From the NCBI RefSeq assembly GCF_009725205.1, contig NZ_WNZY01000009.1, forward strand, positions 1 to 64,000: DNA of 64,000 bases. The letters are read 5' to 3'. Under the pieces are notes generated by a model. The model was not told the origin of the DNA and made no database searches. It was given only the letters and a program-made list of their open reading frames with translations. The translations under genes were made by a program, and so were the position numbers. The stretch is from Paenibacillus timonensis. Its GTDB lineage: Bacteria > Bacillota > Bacilli > Paenibacillales > Paenibacillaceae. Positions 36,175 to 45,522 of this stretch are shown here, in pieces; positions within the stretch are counted from its first letter, which is position 1, and every line of letters starts with the position of its first letter.

Positions 36175-39100
36175 TTACTTCAACTTCAACGTCTTGATCT
36201 CATATGGGGCAAAATCGAGCTCGATCCGCCCAGCGTCCATCGTCATCGGTTCAAGCTCCCGCTCTAGCGCGTCGGACAAGAACGCGGCCGAAACCGGCTC
36301 GTTCCAATTCAACGCCACGCGTTCGCGGCCGCCTGCCGACTCGTACAGACGCAGGATCACGCCATCGCCATCCTCGGCAGGTTTCACGGTGTCGAGCACA
36401 ACATGCTCTCCCGCAAATCCTAACAACGCCCCTGTGGAAGGCAGCGTGCCTTCCTGCACTCCGGCCGCTAGCACGGCCGGCATGTGGTTCAGCTCGGCTG
36501 CGGCACGCACCGTATGAGCGGTCTGCCAGTCACCTTGGTGAGGATACAGCGAATACGTAAATTCGTGCTCCCCTAGATCGGCGGTCACGTCCGGCCATTT
36601 CGGTGCCCGCAGCAGCGACAACCGAATCGTGCTGCCCTGGATGTCGTAGCCGTATTTGCAGTCGTTCAGGAGGCTGACGCCGTAGCCGCGTTCGGAAACA
36701 TCGGCGAACCGGTGCCCGCACACTTCGAATTGCGCCTGCTCCCAGCTCGTGTTGCGGTGCGTTGGACGTTCCAACGCGCCAAACGGAATTTCGTAAGTCG
36801 CTTTGTCCGTGACAACGTCGATCGGGAACCCGACTTTCAACAGCTTATGGGCTTCGTTCCAATTCACCTTCGTTTGGAAATCGATCCGTTTGTCGTGATG
36901 ATACAGGATCACATCCTGCGTGATTGCCGATTGGCCGAGACTCCAGCGGAAGCGCAGCACGTCTTGGACTGGACCGCTTGCGACCAGACCGCTCTCCAGC
37001 AATACAGCCTCACCGGCCGGCTGCTGTTCATAACGCGGGTCAATGTCCCAAGCATCCCACAGGGTCGGACGGTCGTGATAGAAGTGGAAGCGGTTCGCGC
37101 TTTCACCCGATTTCACGATTTCCCGGCCGGCTTCCTTATCCCACAAGCTAACGATCTCGCCGCGGTCATTAAATTTCAGGCGGTAGAATTCCGTTTCCCA
37201 CTCGCCTTGGAAACCCTTGATTCCGGCCGATGAAGTCGCCATCGTTCCAGCGGCTGCAGCCGCCTCGGCCCGTAACCAAATCGTCTTGTAACCAAACGCC
37301 GGAACCTCCGGCACGCGGACCCAAGCCGCCGAGTCGCCGCTAAGTCCGGTCCGGACGTCCAGCTCAAGCCGCGTACCGTGCTCATCGTAAGCAGCCGCGC
37401 CGCTGCGATAAGCTTGGTCCGGAAGTGCCACAACCGCGTCGCGAGTCCAACCCAGGCTGTTGAAGACAACGTATGGCGTACCTTCACCCGTGGTGGTTAC
37501 CCGTTCGACCAACGCTGTTAGGCCGTGACGCAGGCCGGTGTTGCCTTTTTCAAAAATATCCGTATATTCCTTCGTTGACGTCTCGTACGCTTCGGTAATC
37601 GCCGAGCCCGGAATAATGTCATGGAACTGATTCAACAAGATCAGCTTCCAGCCCGCCTGCAGCGTGCTTTGTGCCTCGCGTTGCTGATCCTTCGGCATAG
37701 CCGGAGCGGCCAACGCGTTCCACAGCTCGGCCTCGCGGTACAAAATTTCCGCCTTGCGGTTGCTGCGCTTGTTACGTCCGTGGGTCGTATACGTCCCCCG
37801 GTGCAATTCCAAGTAGAGATCGCCGTGCCACGCTGGCAGCTTCGGCTGCGCCGCTTCGATGCCAGCGAAGAACTCCGTCGCCGTACTATATTCGCTCGCC
37901 GGCTGACCCACCATCAGCTCAGCGCGGTTAATGTACTCCAGCATTTCGCGAGTAACCCCACCACCGCCGTCGCCATGTCCGTAGAGCAGCATTTGCTCCG
38001 GATGGACGGCCTTCTGACGGTAGGACTGCCAGTGCTCATGAACGTCCTTCGGCAGCGTATTCTCGTTTACGCCATGGTTCAGATAAGACAGCATAGGCGT
38101 ACCGTCTATACCAACCCAATGGAACAGATCGTACGGGAATACGTTGGTATCATTCCAGCCAAGCTTGGTCGTCATGAAATAACGAATCCCGCCATGCTTT
38201 AAAATTTGCGGCAACGAGGCGCAATAGCCAAACGTGTCCGGCAGCCATTCGATCTCGGAGGTGAATCCAAACTCCTCTTGATAGAAGCGCTGCCCGTAAA
38301 GCATCTGCCGCATCAGCGATTCGCCGCTTGGCAGGTTCAAATCCGGCTCCACCCACATGCCGCCAACCAATTCCCAGCGGCCTTCCTTAATCCGCGCCTT
38401 CACCCGCTCGTACAACTCGGGGTCGTTCTCCTTCAGGAAGGCGAACAGCAGCGGCTGGCTTTGCGTGTAGCGGTATTCCGGATACTCGCTCATCAGCGCG
38501 TCGACCGTCGAGAAGGTCCGGCTGGTCTTGCGCACCGTCTCCCGCACCGGCCACAACCAGGCGATGTCGATATGCGACTGGCCGACCATCTGGATCAGGC
38601 CCTCGGCATTACCGCCAATGGCCTTCACACGCTCCGCAAAGCTTTGCTCCAACTCGGCAATCGCTCCGCCTTCGCGGACCGCTTCCGCATCCAGCGTCAC
38701 AAACCCGTCCATGGCGCTATATAGTGCCTCGATCAAGCGGGTGCGCCGAAAATCCTGTTCCGGCAACAGTACCGCCGCATCGCGGACGATCGTTGCCGTA
38801 TACATCAGGCTTTGCACGGGCCGGTTCACCAGCACGAGTCGGCTGTCAATCCGCGTAATCGGCGGCTGAATCACCGCTTGTTGGTTCAGCGGATCCACCG
38901 GCTCGGGGATCGGATCATACAGCTCGATTTCCAGCGAGAGGGGGCCTTGTCCCTGCTCCTGCGGCAACGTTACGAACGTATGGTTCCGGTCCAAACCCTG
39001 GGCTGATTTGCCGTTGATTCGCAACAACCCTTCGCCGCCGGAAGCAAAGATGAGACCCACCTGTCCGCCGCGCCATCCTTCCGGAATTTCCAACTGAGTC

Positions 39101-39291
39101 CGGAAGAAATACGTTGTTCCCTGCGTGCTCGGGAACCGCTCGAAGGCTTGCCCCTCCAGATAAGGCGTTTCTTTGGTATAACTTCCGGGAACCTGGTATA
39201 CGGAAGAAGTAATCTCCCACCCGCGCAGCTCGATCTGATCAAGCCACTGAGCTTCCGACAGCTCCCGGATAAAACGTCTGATGCGTTCCAT
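36175..39291 (-). CDS. Large GH38 alpha-mannosidase
   Basis: 1038-residue member of the long GH38 branch with an N-terminal beta domain (1-200), so the zinc motif comes late: GQSHIDIAWLW (H240, D242). The nucleophile is D352 in EWLPDTFGYCASLPQ. C-terminal beta-sandwich domains follow (about 620-1038). Only distantly similar to the other GH38 in this operon, which suggests different linkage or chain-length preference. No signal peptide. The GH3 gene ends 5 bp before its start. Confidence 0.93.
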   Translation of the reverse strand: MERIRRFIRELSEAQWLDQIELRGWEITSSVYQVPGSYTKETPYLEGQAFERFPSTQGTTYFFRTQLEIPEGWRGGQVGLIFASGGEGLLRINGKSAQGLDRNHTFVTLPQEQGQGPLSLEIELYDPIPEPVDPLNQQAVIQPPITRIDSRLVLVNRPVQSLMYTATIVRDAAVLLPEQDFRRTRLIEALYSAMDGFVTLDAEAVREGGAIAELEQSFAERVKAIGGNAEGLIQMVGQSHIDIAWLWPVRETVRKTSRTFSTVDALMSEYPEYRYTQSQPLLFAFLKENDPELYERVKARIKEGRWELVGGMWVEPDLNLPSGESLMRQMLYGQRFYQEEFGFTSEIEWLPDTFGYCASLPQILKHGGIRYFMTTKLGWNDTNVFPYDLFHWVGIDGTPMLSYLNHGVNENTLPKDVHEHWQSYRQKAVHPEQMLLYGHGDGGGGVTREMLEYINRAELMVGQPASEYSTATEFFAGIEAAQPKLPAWHGDLYLELHRGTYTTHGRNKRSNRKAEILYREAELWNALAAPAMPKDQQREAQSTLQAGWKLILLNQFHDIIPGSAITEAYETSTKEYTDIFEKGNTGLRHGLTALVERVTTTGEGTPYVVFNSLGWTRDAVVALPDQAYRSGAAAYDEHGTRLELDVRTGLSGDSAAWVRVPEVPAFGYKTIWLRAEAAAAAGTMATSSAGIKGFQGEWETEFYRLKFNDRGEIVSLWDKEAGREIVKSGESANRFHFYHDRPTLWDAWDIDPRYEQQPAGEAVLLESGLVASGPVQDVLRFRWSLGQSAITQDVILYHHDKRIDFQTKVNWNEAHKLLKVGFPIDVVTDKATYEIPFGALERPTHRNTSWEQAQFEVCGHRFADVSERGYGVSLLNDCKYGYDIQGSTIRLSLLRAPKWPDVTADLGEHEFTYSLYPHQGDWQTAHTVRAAAELNHMPAVLAAGVQEGTLPSTGALLGFAGEHVVLDTVKPAEDGDGVILRLYESAGGRERVALNWNEPVSAAFLSDALERELEPMTMDAGRIELDFAPYEIKTLKLK

Positions 39292-39296
39292 GTATA

Positions 39297-41603
39297 TTAA
39301 CCCTCCCGCACAAAGAGATTGGCGCTCAGCGTATCATTCACATTCTTGCCGACATGCACCCGGAATTCTCCCGGCTCCACCACCGGTTTATAATCCCGTC
39401 CGATGTACTGCAGCTGTTCCGAACCAACCTGGAACTCCACCGTCTGCGTCTCACCTGGCTGCAGGAATACCTTGCGGAACCCCTTCAGCTCCTTCGCCGG
39501 CCGAGTCACGGTACTAGCAACGTCGGAGATGTACAGCTGTACCACTTCCGCGCCAGCCCGGTCGCCCACGTTCGTCACTTCAACCGTCACCTTCGTTGTG
39601 CCGTCCGTATCGATCGTTTCAGACTCAACCTTTAAGTTGCTATAGTTGAATTCGGTGTAGCTCAGCCCATATCCAAACGAGTACCGCGGCTGCGAATCAT
39701 TTTCCAAGTAGCGTTTGCCCCGCGAACGTTTGCCGTTGTAGTAGACCGGGAGCTGTCCGACATGCTTCGGAACGGAAATCGTCAGTCGCCCGGAAGGATT
39801 CACGTCGCCGAACAGGATATCCGCGACGGCATGCCCTCCCTCCTGACCCGGGTACCAGGCTTCCAGAATCGCATCGGCATGCTCGTCGATCCACGGCTCG
39901 GCAATCGGCCGACCGTTGATATAAACCACTACAAGCGGTTTACCCAATTTATGAATTTCTTGAATCAACTCCAACTGTACGCCGGACAAACAGAGGTTCA
40001 TCCGGTCAATGCCTTCGCCGCAGTCCATGTCGCTTTCTGCATTGCCAGTCACTTTGGATGCACCGGTTCGGAGGTCAATCGTCCCCTCGCCGAAGTCTCG
40101 CGCGCTGGAGCCGCCGACGACCATAACCACCGTGTCTGCTTGCTCCGCGCAAGACAAGGCAACATCGAATCCTTCCCGAGAGTCGCCATTAATCCGGCAG
40201 CCTGGAGCATACAACACCTGCTCCGGCGTTCCAGCCAGCTTGCTGCGGATCCCGCCCAGCACAGTCGTTACCGTAGAACGCGGCTGCGGCGAGGTATAAT
40301 CGCCCAGCTGATTGTAGCCCACATCGGCGTTCGGGCCGATAACGGCAATTTTACCTGCGCCTGCGGACAATGGCAGCACGCCGCCTTCATTCTTGAGCAA
40401 CACGATACCTTCGCTGGCTAATTGCCGTGCCAGCTCCACATGTTCCGTGCTGCCGATGACCCGCTCGGCCCGCGCCGGGTCGGCGTACGGTTGTTCGAAC
40501 AGCCCCAGTCGGAATTTCAGCGTCAATACGCGGCGTGCCGCCTGATTGAGCACTTCTTCCTCCAGCTGTCCCGAACGTACCGCCTCCACCAGGTGCTTGC
40601 CGAACATCACGCCGGACATCTCCATATCGATGCCCGCGCGAATCGCCTGGATCGCTGCGTCCCGTCCGTCTTCCGCCACGTCGTGGCCGGAAGCGAGCAT
40701 GTCGATCGCGCCGCAGTCGGTGATGACCATGCCGTCAAAACCCCACTCGCCGCGCAGAATGCCATCCAACAATTCTTCGTTGGTCGTACAAGGTACCCCG
40801 TCGATCTCGTTGTAGGCCGGCATGATCGAAGCCGCACCGGCTGCCACCGCCTTGCGGAACGGCAGCAGGTCGACCTCCAGCAGTTCGCGCCGCCCCATAT
40901 GAACCGGGCCGGCATTGCGGCCGCCCTCGGAGCTGCCGTAGCCGACGAAGTGCTTCAGCGTGGCTGCCACGCTGTCCTCTCCGTCCAAGCGTTCCCCTTG
41001 CAAGCCTTCGACCGAAGCCACGGCCATTTCGCCGATCAAATAGGCGTCTTCGCCAAAGCATTCTTCGGTCCGGCCCCAGCGGGGATCACGCACGACATCG
41101 AGGACCGGGGAATAGGTGACCGCGCCGCCTTGGCTGCGCGTCTCCCGGGCCACTGCCCGGCACATCTCGCGATACAGCTCCACGTTCCAGGTACTGCCGA
41201 GCGACAATGGCACCGGAAAGACCGTGGCGCCGATCGCCATATGGCCGTGCGAGCACTCTTCCCCGATCAAGATCGGGATGCCGAGGCGCGAGTTCTCGAT
41301 GGCATAACGTTGGATTTCGTTGACCGCCTCTGCGCCCTCGCGCGGCGACAAGCCAGTTTCCAGCGTCACGCCTGTCCACGGATCGGCGCGTAACACGCCG
41401 TACAGCGAGCCGATTCCGCCGCTTTGCACCTGCTCTTTAAACGAATCGGTCAGCTTGATCTCTCCGTCTTTATGCTCATAGGTCTGCCAACCGAAAGGCT
41501 GGACCAGCTGGCCGGCCTTTTCTTCCAATGTCATCAGTCCGAGCAAATGCTCCACTCGTTCCGGGACGGGTTTCGATCTGTCTTTGTAAAGCAACGTCTC
41601 CAC
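39297..41603 (-). CDS. GH3 beta-glycosidase with fibronectin III-like domain
   Basis: Retaining beta-glucosidase/xylosidase-type enzyme. The N-terminal barrel contains LIGEECSHG, KHFVGYGSSEGG and the nucleophile D296 in GMVITDCGAIDML; the alpha/beta sandwich follows (400-620), and the C-terminal fibronectin III-like domain carries VEVTNVGDRAGAEVVQLYI. It is not the NagZ type (no KHFPGHG). 768 residues and no signal peptide. Located downstream of the importer genes with a 279-bp gap that holds direct repeats. Confidence 0.92.
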   Translation of the reverse strand: METLLYKDRSKPVPERVEHLLGLMTLEEKAGQLVQPFGWQTYEHKDGEIKLTDSFKEQVQSGGIGSLYGVLRADPWTGVTLETGLSPREGAEAVNEIQRYAIENSRLGIPILIGEECSHGHMAIGATVFPVPLSLGSTWNVELYREMCRAVARETRSQGGAVTYSPVLDVVRDPRWGRTEECFGEDAYLIGEMAVASVEGLQGERLDGEDSVAATLKHFVGYGSSEGGRNAGPVHMGRRELLEVDLLPFRKAVAAGAASIMPAYNEIDGVPCTTNEELLDGILRGEWGFDGMVITDCGAIDMLASGHDVAEDGRDAAIQAIRAGIDMEMSGVMFGKHLVEAVRSGQLEEEVLNQAARRVLTLKFRLGLFEQPYADPARAERVIGSTEHVELARQLASEGIVLLKNEGGVLPLSAGAGKIAVIGPNADVGYNQLGDYTSPQPRSTVTTVLGGIRSKLAGTPEQVLYAPGCRINGDSREGFDVALSCAEQADTVVMVVGGSSARDFGEGTIDLRTGASKVTGNAESDMDCGEGIDRMNLCLSGVQLELIQEIHKLGKPLVVVYINGRPIAEPWIDEHADAILEAWYPGQEGGHAVADILFGDVNPSGRLTISVPKHVGQLPVYYNGKRSRGKRYLENDSQPRYSFGYGLSYTEFNYSNLKVESETIDTDGTTKVTVEVTNVGDRAGAEVVQLYISDVASTVTRPAKELKGFRKVFLQPGETQTVEFQVGSEQLQYIGRDYKPVVEPGEFRVHVGKNVNDTLSANLFVREG

Positions 41604-41658
41604 CTCGCTCCTTTAATTATTACTTTCATTCCATAAGAGTTCAAAAGGGAGTAACTCT

Positions 41659-41691
41659 GGTTTTGATCAGGTTTTGATCAGGTTTTGATAA
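41659..41691. repeat. Three 11-bp direct repeats GGTTTTGATCA
   Basis: Two exact copies (41659-41669, 41670-41680) and a third ending in TAA (41681-41691), 56-88 bp before the GH3 start. One-turn phasing is typical of multi-site operators. Confidence 0.7.
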
Positions 41692-41704
41692 ATTTTAAAT
41701 AGAC

Positions 41705-41871
41705 GTTCAAAAATTGACTTTTCAGCACCGAGAAGGTTGGATGAAGCTAGGGACTGAGTAGCACAGCGTAGCTGGAGGCTACGTGAGCAACGGAAGGCCC
41801 GGCTGAATTCAAGATTCGATGCCGATTACACTACTTGGTACTACTTCGTGATCAAAAGGCAATTTTTGAAC
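41705..41871. other. Intergenic element with 18-bp inverted arms and two inner hairpins
   Basis: GTTCAAAAATTG-CTTTT arms at 41705-41722 and 41854-41871 match at 17 of 18 positions in inverted orientation. Inside are CGTAGC-tggag-GCTACG (41767-41783) and the interrupted hairpin CGGC-GAAT / ATTC-GCCG (41800-41824). The whole can fold as a closed multi-branch structure. It contains no reading frame. A small mobile repeat or a structured RNA are both possible. Confidence 0.55.
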
Positions 41872-41882
41872 CACCGCTATAT

Positions 41883-42800
41883 TTATTCTTTGACAGCGCC
41901 TACCGTAAGTCCTTGTACAAAATACCGTTGGAAGAACGGATAAGCAAAAATAATTGGCAATGTCGCAAGCACGACCATCGCCATCCGCGAGGTATCTTGC
42001 GGAATGGACTGCAGTGCGGTCAAACTCAGCGAGCTGTTTTGCGAGTTCTGTTGAATAAAAGCAATACTCGATTCGATCCGCATCAGCATCGATTGCAACG
42101 GCACCAAATTCGGATTGTCGATATACAGCAGCGCGTTAAACCAGTCGTTCCAATAACCTAATGTGCTAAACAATCCGATTGTCGCCAAGCCCGGCAGCGA
42201 CAGCGGCAGGACGATGCGCAGGAAGATAAAGAAATCGCCGGCGCCGTCAATCCGCGCCGATTCAATGATCGCTTCCGGAACGCTCGTACTATAGAACGTA
42301 CGTAAAATCATGATATAAAATGCATTCATCGCAAGCGGCAAAATTAGCGCCCACAACGTATCTTTCAACCCCATCAACTGGGATACCACCATGTAAGTCG
42401 GGATCATCCCGCCGTTAAAGAGCATCGTAACGATCGCAAATACGGAGAAAAATCTCCGGTAACGGAAGCTCTTCCGCGAGATGGCGTAAGCGTAAAGCGA
42501 GATCATGATCAAACTGATCACGGTTCCCACGAGGGTAATCAGAATCGTCACGCCGTAAGAGCGAAGCAGCGAATCGCCGCTTTCGAACACGAAGCGGTAA
42601 GCTTCCAGACTCCATTTGGCCGGAAACAACCGGTAACCGTCCGTTGCCAGCGTCTTTTCATCCGTGAAAGAAATAATGACCACGAAGATAAAGGGGAACA
42701 CGCACAAGAACGAGAAAATCCCTGCAATCAGGTGCAAAACGGCGTTCCAACCGCGAGAGACGTTATGAAAATCTTTGGTTTTTCTAGCAATCTCCGCCAT
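41883..42800 (-). CDS. Sugar ABC importer permease (LplC-like)
   Basis: Inner-membrane permease of a CUT1-type carbohydrate importer: six hydrophobic segments and the EAA-type loop EAIIESARIDGAGDFFIFLRIVLPLSLPG that contacts the ATPase. The C-terminal YPFFQRYFVQGLTVGAVKE is typical of LplC/YtcP proteins. It follows the partner permease by 24 bp; RBS AAAGGAG. No ATPase gene is nearby; a shared MsmX-type ATPase is normal for this group. Confidence 0.93.
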   Translation of the reverse strand: MAEIARKTKDFHNVSRGWNAVLHLIAGIFSFLCVFPFIFVVIISFTDEKTLATDGYRLFPAKWSLEAYRFVFESGDSLLRSYGVTILITLVGTVISLIMISLYAYAISRKSFRYRRFFSVFAIVTMLFNGGMIPTYMVVSQLMGLKDTLWALILPLAMNAFYIMILRTFYSTSVPEAIIESARIDGAGDFFIFLRIVLPLSLPGLATIGLFSTLGYWNDWFNALLYIDNPNLVPLQSMLMRIESSIAFIQQNSQNSSLSLTALQSIPQDTSRMAMVVLATLPIIFAYPFFQRYFVQGLTVGAVKE

Positions 42801-42824
42801 TCTCTGACACTCCTTTCAGCTGTT

Positions 42825-43754
42825 TTAAAATAGGGCGCTGTCCTTATCAATTTTTCGCACGACATAGTTGGAAACCATGACAAGAACAAAGCCTACCACC
42901 GATTGATAAAGGCCAGCTGCCGTACTCATGCCGATTTCCCCGGTTGTTTTCAGACCGCGGTATACGTAAGTGTCGATGACGTTAGTCACTTGATAAAGCG
43001 TGCCCGAATCTCTCGGTACTTGGTAGAACAAGCCGAAGTCAGCATAGAAGATCCGTCCTACCGCAAGCAGGGTCATAATAATAATGATCGGGGAGAGCAG
43101 AGGAACCGTAATGTTCCGAATTTGCTGCCATTTGGTGGCCCCGTCGATCATCGCCGCCTCGTAAAGCGATTTGTCGATCCCCATAATCGAAGCCAGGTAG
43201 ACTACGCTGTTATAGCCGATCGATTTCCACAGGTTGACGAAAATCAAGATATAAGGCCAATACTTCGGCTCCGAATACCAGTTAATCCGCTCCGCGCCAA
43301 ACCAGCCTAGGATTTGGTTAATCATCCCCCGATCCATGCTCAGGAAGCTGAACGCGAAATAGCCGACGATAACCCAGGAAAGGAAATAAGGCAGGAACAT
43401 CCCGGTTTGATAAACTTTTGCCATCGTTTTGCCGACCAGCTCGGACAGCAAAATCGCCATAGCTACAGAAAGGACTAGTCCGATGAAGATAAAGGCAAGG
43501 TTATAAAACAAAGTGTTGCGAGTAATGGTAAAAGCATCGTTGGTGCTGAACAGGAATTTGAAGTTATCCCAGCCTACCCATTTGCTATGGGCAATACTGG
43601 CCCAAAAACCGTCACGGCTGAAGCGGTATTGCTTAAATGCCGTAATCGTACCGACCAACGGAAGGTACGAGAAAAAGAAAAACCAGACGGCACCCGGCAA
43701 CACCATAAATAACATGACTTTATTCTTGAGCAGGTTTTTGAAAAATGCAGTCAT
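42825..43754 (-). CDS. Sugar ABC importer permease (LplB-like)
   Basis: Second permease, 309 residues, six membrane segments, opening with MTAFFKNLLKNKVMLFMVLPG and the EAA loop YEAAMIDGATKWQQIRNITVPLLSP. The YFAFSFLSMDRGMINQIL segment is family-typical. It forms the heterodimer with the LplC-like protein. 82 bp after the solute-binding protein gene; RBS GGAGGGG. Confidence 0.93.
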   Translation of the reverse strand: MTAFFKNLLKNKVMLFMVLPGAVWFFFFSYLPLVGTITAFKQYRFSRDGFWASIAHSKWVGWDNFKFLFSTNDAFTITRNTLFYNLAFIFIGLVLSVAMAILLSELVGKTMAKVYQTGMFLPYFLSWVIVGYFAFSFLSMDRGMINQILGWFGAERINWYSEPKYWPYILIFVNLWKSIGYNSVVYLASIMGIDKSLYEAAMIDGATKWQQIRNITVPLLSPIIIIMTLLAVGRIFYADFGLFYQVPRDSGTLYQVTNVIDTYVYRGLKTTGEIGMSTAAGLYQSVVGFVLVMVSNYVVRKIDKDSALF

Positions 43755-43836
43755 GATGTTCCCCTCCTGTCGAAAAATAATGAAAAAGGATCGGGCGCAA
43801 CAATCACCCGCCCGATCCTTTTCGTTTCTTTAATTG

Positions 43837-45324
43837 TTACTTGTTGTTCGCAGCTCTCCAGGCATCGAGCTGAGCTTGGGCTTCAGCAATGACCTTGTCA
43901 AGGCCGGCCTCTTTGAATTTTTCGATTGCTTTCGGCAAGTAATCTGCCGGATCAACCGTACCGGTCATCAGCGAGGACCAGAATTGTTCTTTTACGTTCT
44001 GTACGGCTGCCATTTCAGTTGCTACTTTCGTGCTGTCGAAGTTGAAGCTCAGGATCGGCGAATTGACGCCTTCTGCGTTAAACTTCTTGAATTGCTCCCA
44101 TTTGTCGTCTGCGTCGTTCGGGTTCAAGTAGAGGAGCATGTTGTTGCCCAAAGAGTAAGATGGCATGTCGTAGTTTTTCGATTCTGCCAAGTTTTCGTAG
44201 TGCGTGTCGTCAAGTTTCTTGTAGTGAACGCCTTCGATCCCGGAGTCAACCATGTTACGCAACACTGGATCGGTATTCAACAGATTCAGGAATTCCATTG
44301 CTTTCTCTGGATGCTCGGAGTTCGCGGAGATCGCCATGATCGAACCTTGAACGGAAGTGTTCGTGATGATCGCATCACTAGCCGGTGTGGAAACCACAGG
44401 GTAGCCATAGCTTGCAGACCACAGGTTATCAGCCAGCGGCTGGGTTTGCGCACGGTCCATGAACCATTGACCGGAAGTCATCAGGTCGCTGGTGGAACCG
44501 GTGGTTGCAGCTTCAGGAGCTACATAGCCTGCTTGATAGTACTTGTGCATTTGATTCAGAGCTGCTTGCATTTCAGGCGTTTCCAGGATGTTTACGATTT
44601 TATAATCGGTCGTATCCAGTTTCACAGCCATCGGCAAGTTCTGGATGATGTAATCATAAGGCACGTAAGGAACGTAGTTCTTGTCCATTGCAAAAGGCGT
44701 TACGCCTGGTTCGTTTTCCTTGATCGTTTTCAGCAATGGCTCGATGCTTTCCAAGGAACGAATGCTAGTGATGTCTACGTTGTATTTGTCAGCCAACGTT
44801 TTGTTAAAGCGCCATACTTCTTGTTGTGGCAATTCTTTGTTGGCAGGAATGCCGTAGTTATGGCCGTCGACTTTGGAACCTTCCAGGAAGGCCGGGTCGA
44901 TGGTGTTTTTCAGATCTTGTCCGTATTTCTCGAGCAGATCATCAATCTCCAGGAATGCACCTTTTCTAGCGTTTTGTACGTAGTCGAAACCGCCGGCGGA
45001 AGTGAAGACGATGTCCATCGGCTCACCGGAAGCAACGTTAACTTGCATTTTTTGCGTGTAATCGCCCCAATCGATCATTTTCATGGTGATCGTTGCGTTG
45101 ATTTTCTCTTTGGTGTACTTGCTGACTTCTTCCATAACGCGGTCTACGTCTTTTTGAGGCGTCCCGATTGTGTACCAAATCAGGTTGACCGCTTCTTCCG
45201 AATTGCCCGCTGCAGAACCGTTATTGCTTTCAGCGTTCTTGTTGCCGCCGCATGCGCTTAGTACAAGCACTAAGGCCATCAGAGTGGCAAGTACGAAAGA
45301 AAAACTTCTTTTGTTTTTACTCAT
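43837..45324 (-). CDS. Extracellular solute-binding lipoprotein (LplA-like)
   Basis: Sugar-binding lipoprotein of the importer. Signal peptide with lipobox LSACGG; the lipid-modified cysteine is C25. A Ser/Asn/Gly linker follows, then the cluster 1 solute-binding fold (PQKDVDRVMEEVSKYTKEKI, INATITMKMIDWGDYTQKMQ, ISANSEHPEKAMEFLNLL). 495 residues as in the LplA/YtcQ branch. RBS AGGGAGG. A cre-like site lies 58 bp upstream. Ligand is probably a manno-oligosaccharide or glycan fragment, judged from downstream enzymes. Confidence 0.93.
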   Translation of the reverse strand: MSKNKRSFSFVLATLMALVLVLSACGGNKNAESNNGSAAGNSEEAVNLIWYTIGTPQKDVDRVMEEVSKYTKEKINATITMKMIDWGDYTQKMQVNVASGEPMDIVFTSAGGFDYVQNARKGAFLEIDDLLEKYGQDLKNTIDPAFLEGSKVDGHNYGIPANKELPQQEVWRFNKTLADKYNVDITSIRSLESIEPLLKTIKENEPGVTPFAMDKNYVPYVPYDYIIQNLPMAVKLDTTDYKIVNILETPEMQAALNQMHKYYQAGYVAPEAATTGSTSDLMTSGQWFMDRAQTQPLADNLWSASYGYPVVSTPASDAIITNTSVQGSIMAISANSEHPEKAMEFLNLLNTDPVLRNMVDSGIEGVHYKKLDDTHYENLAESKNYDMPSYSLGNNMLLYLNPNDADDKWEQFKKFNAEGVNSPILSFNFDSTKVATEMAAVQNVKEQFWSSLMTGTVDPADYLPKAIEKFKEAGLDKVIAEAQAQLDAWRAANNK

Positions 45325-45381
45325 GCTGATCCTCCCTTTTGAAGCTCTTTTGTTTTGTTTAACTAACTTAACCTTACCGGA

Positions 45382-45395
45382 TGAAAGCCGTTACA
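45382..45395 (-). promoter_or_regulatory. cre-like site upstream of the importer operon
   Basis: TGAAAGCCGTTACA matches the CcpA consensus TGWAANCGNTNWCA at all but one defined position, 58 bp before the solute-binding protein start. It would give glucose repression of the operon. Confidence 0.45.
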
Positions 45396-45446
45396 AAAAG
45401 AAGATAAACTTAAAAAATCGAGGTACAAATTAAAGAAAAGGACAAT

Positions 45447-45505
45447 ACCCCGGATCCAAGGAAAACCTACCTTTCCGGCAGGCCTAAATCTCCTTGATCC
45501 AGGGT
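45447..45505 (-). terminator. Hairpin after the response-regulator gene
   Basis: TACCC-GGATC-AAGGA arms pair around 45447-45462 and 45490-45505 with a bulge, then a T-rich stretch on the minus strand. Likely terminator between the sensor pair and the importer operon. Confidence 0.5.
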
Positions 45506-45522
45506 ACCCATCCCCTTCCTAT

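Noticed and set aside
43834-45261. 475-codon plus-strand frame opposite the solute-binding protein
   Set aside because: Antisense shadow; lacks RBS and recognisable domains, while the minus strand has a lipobox and full family match.
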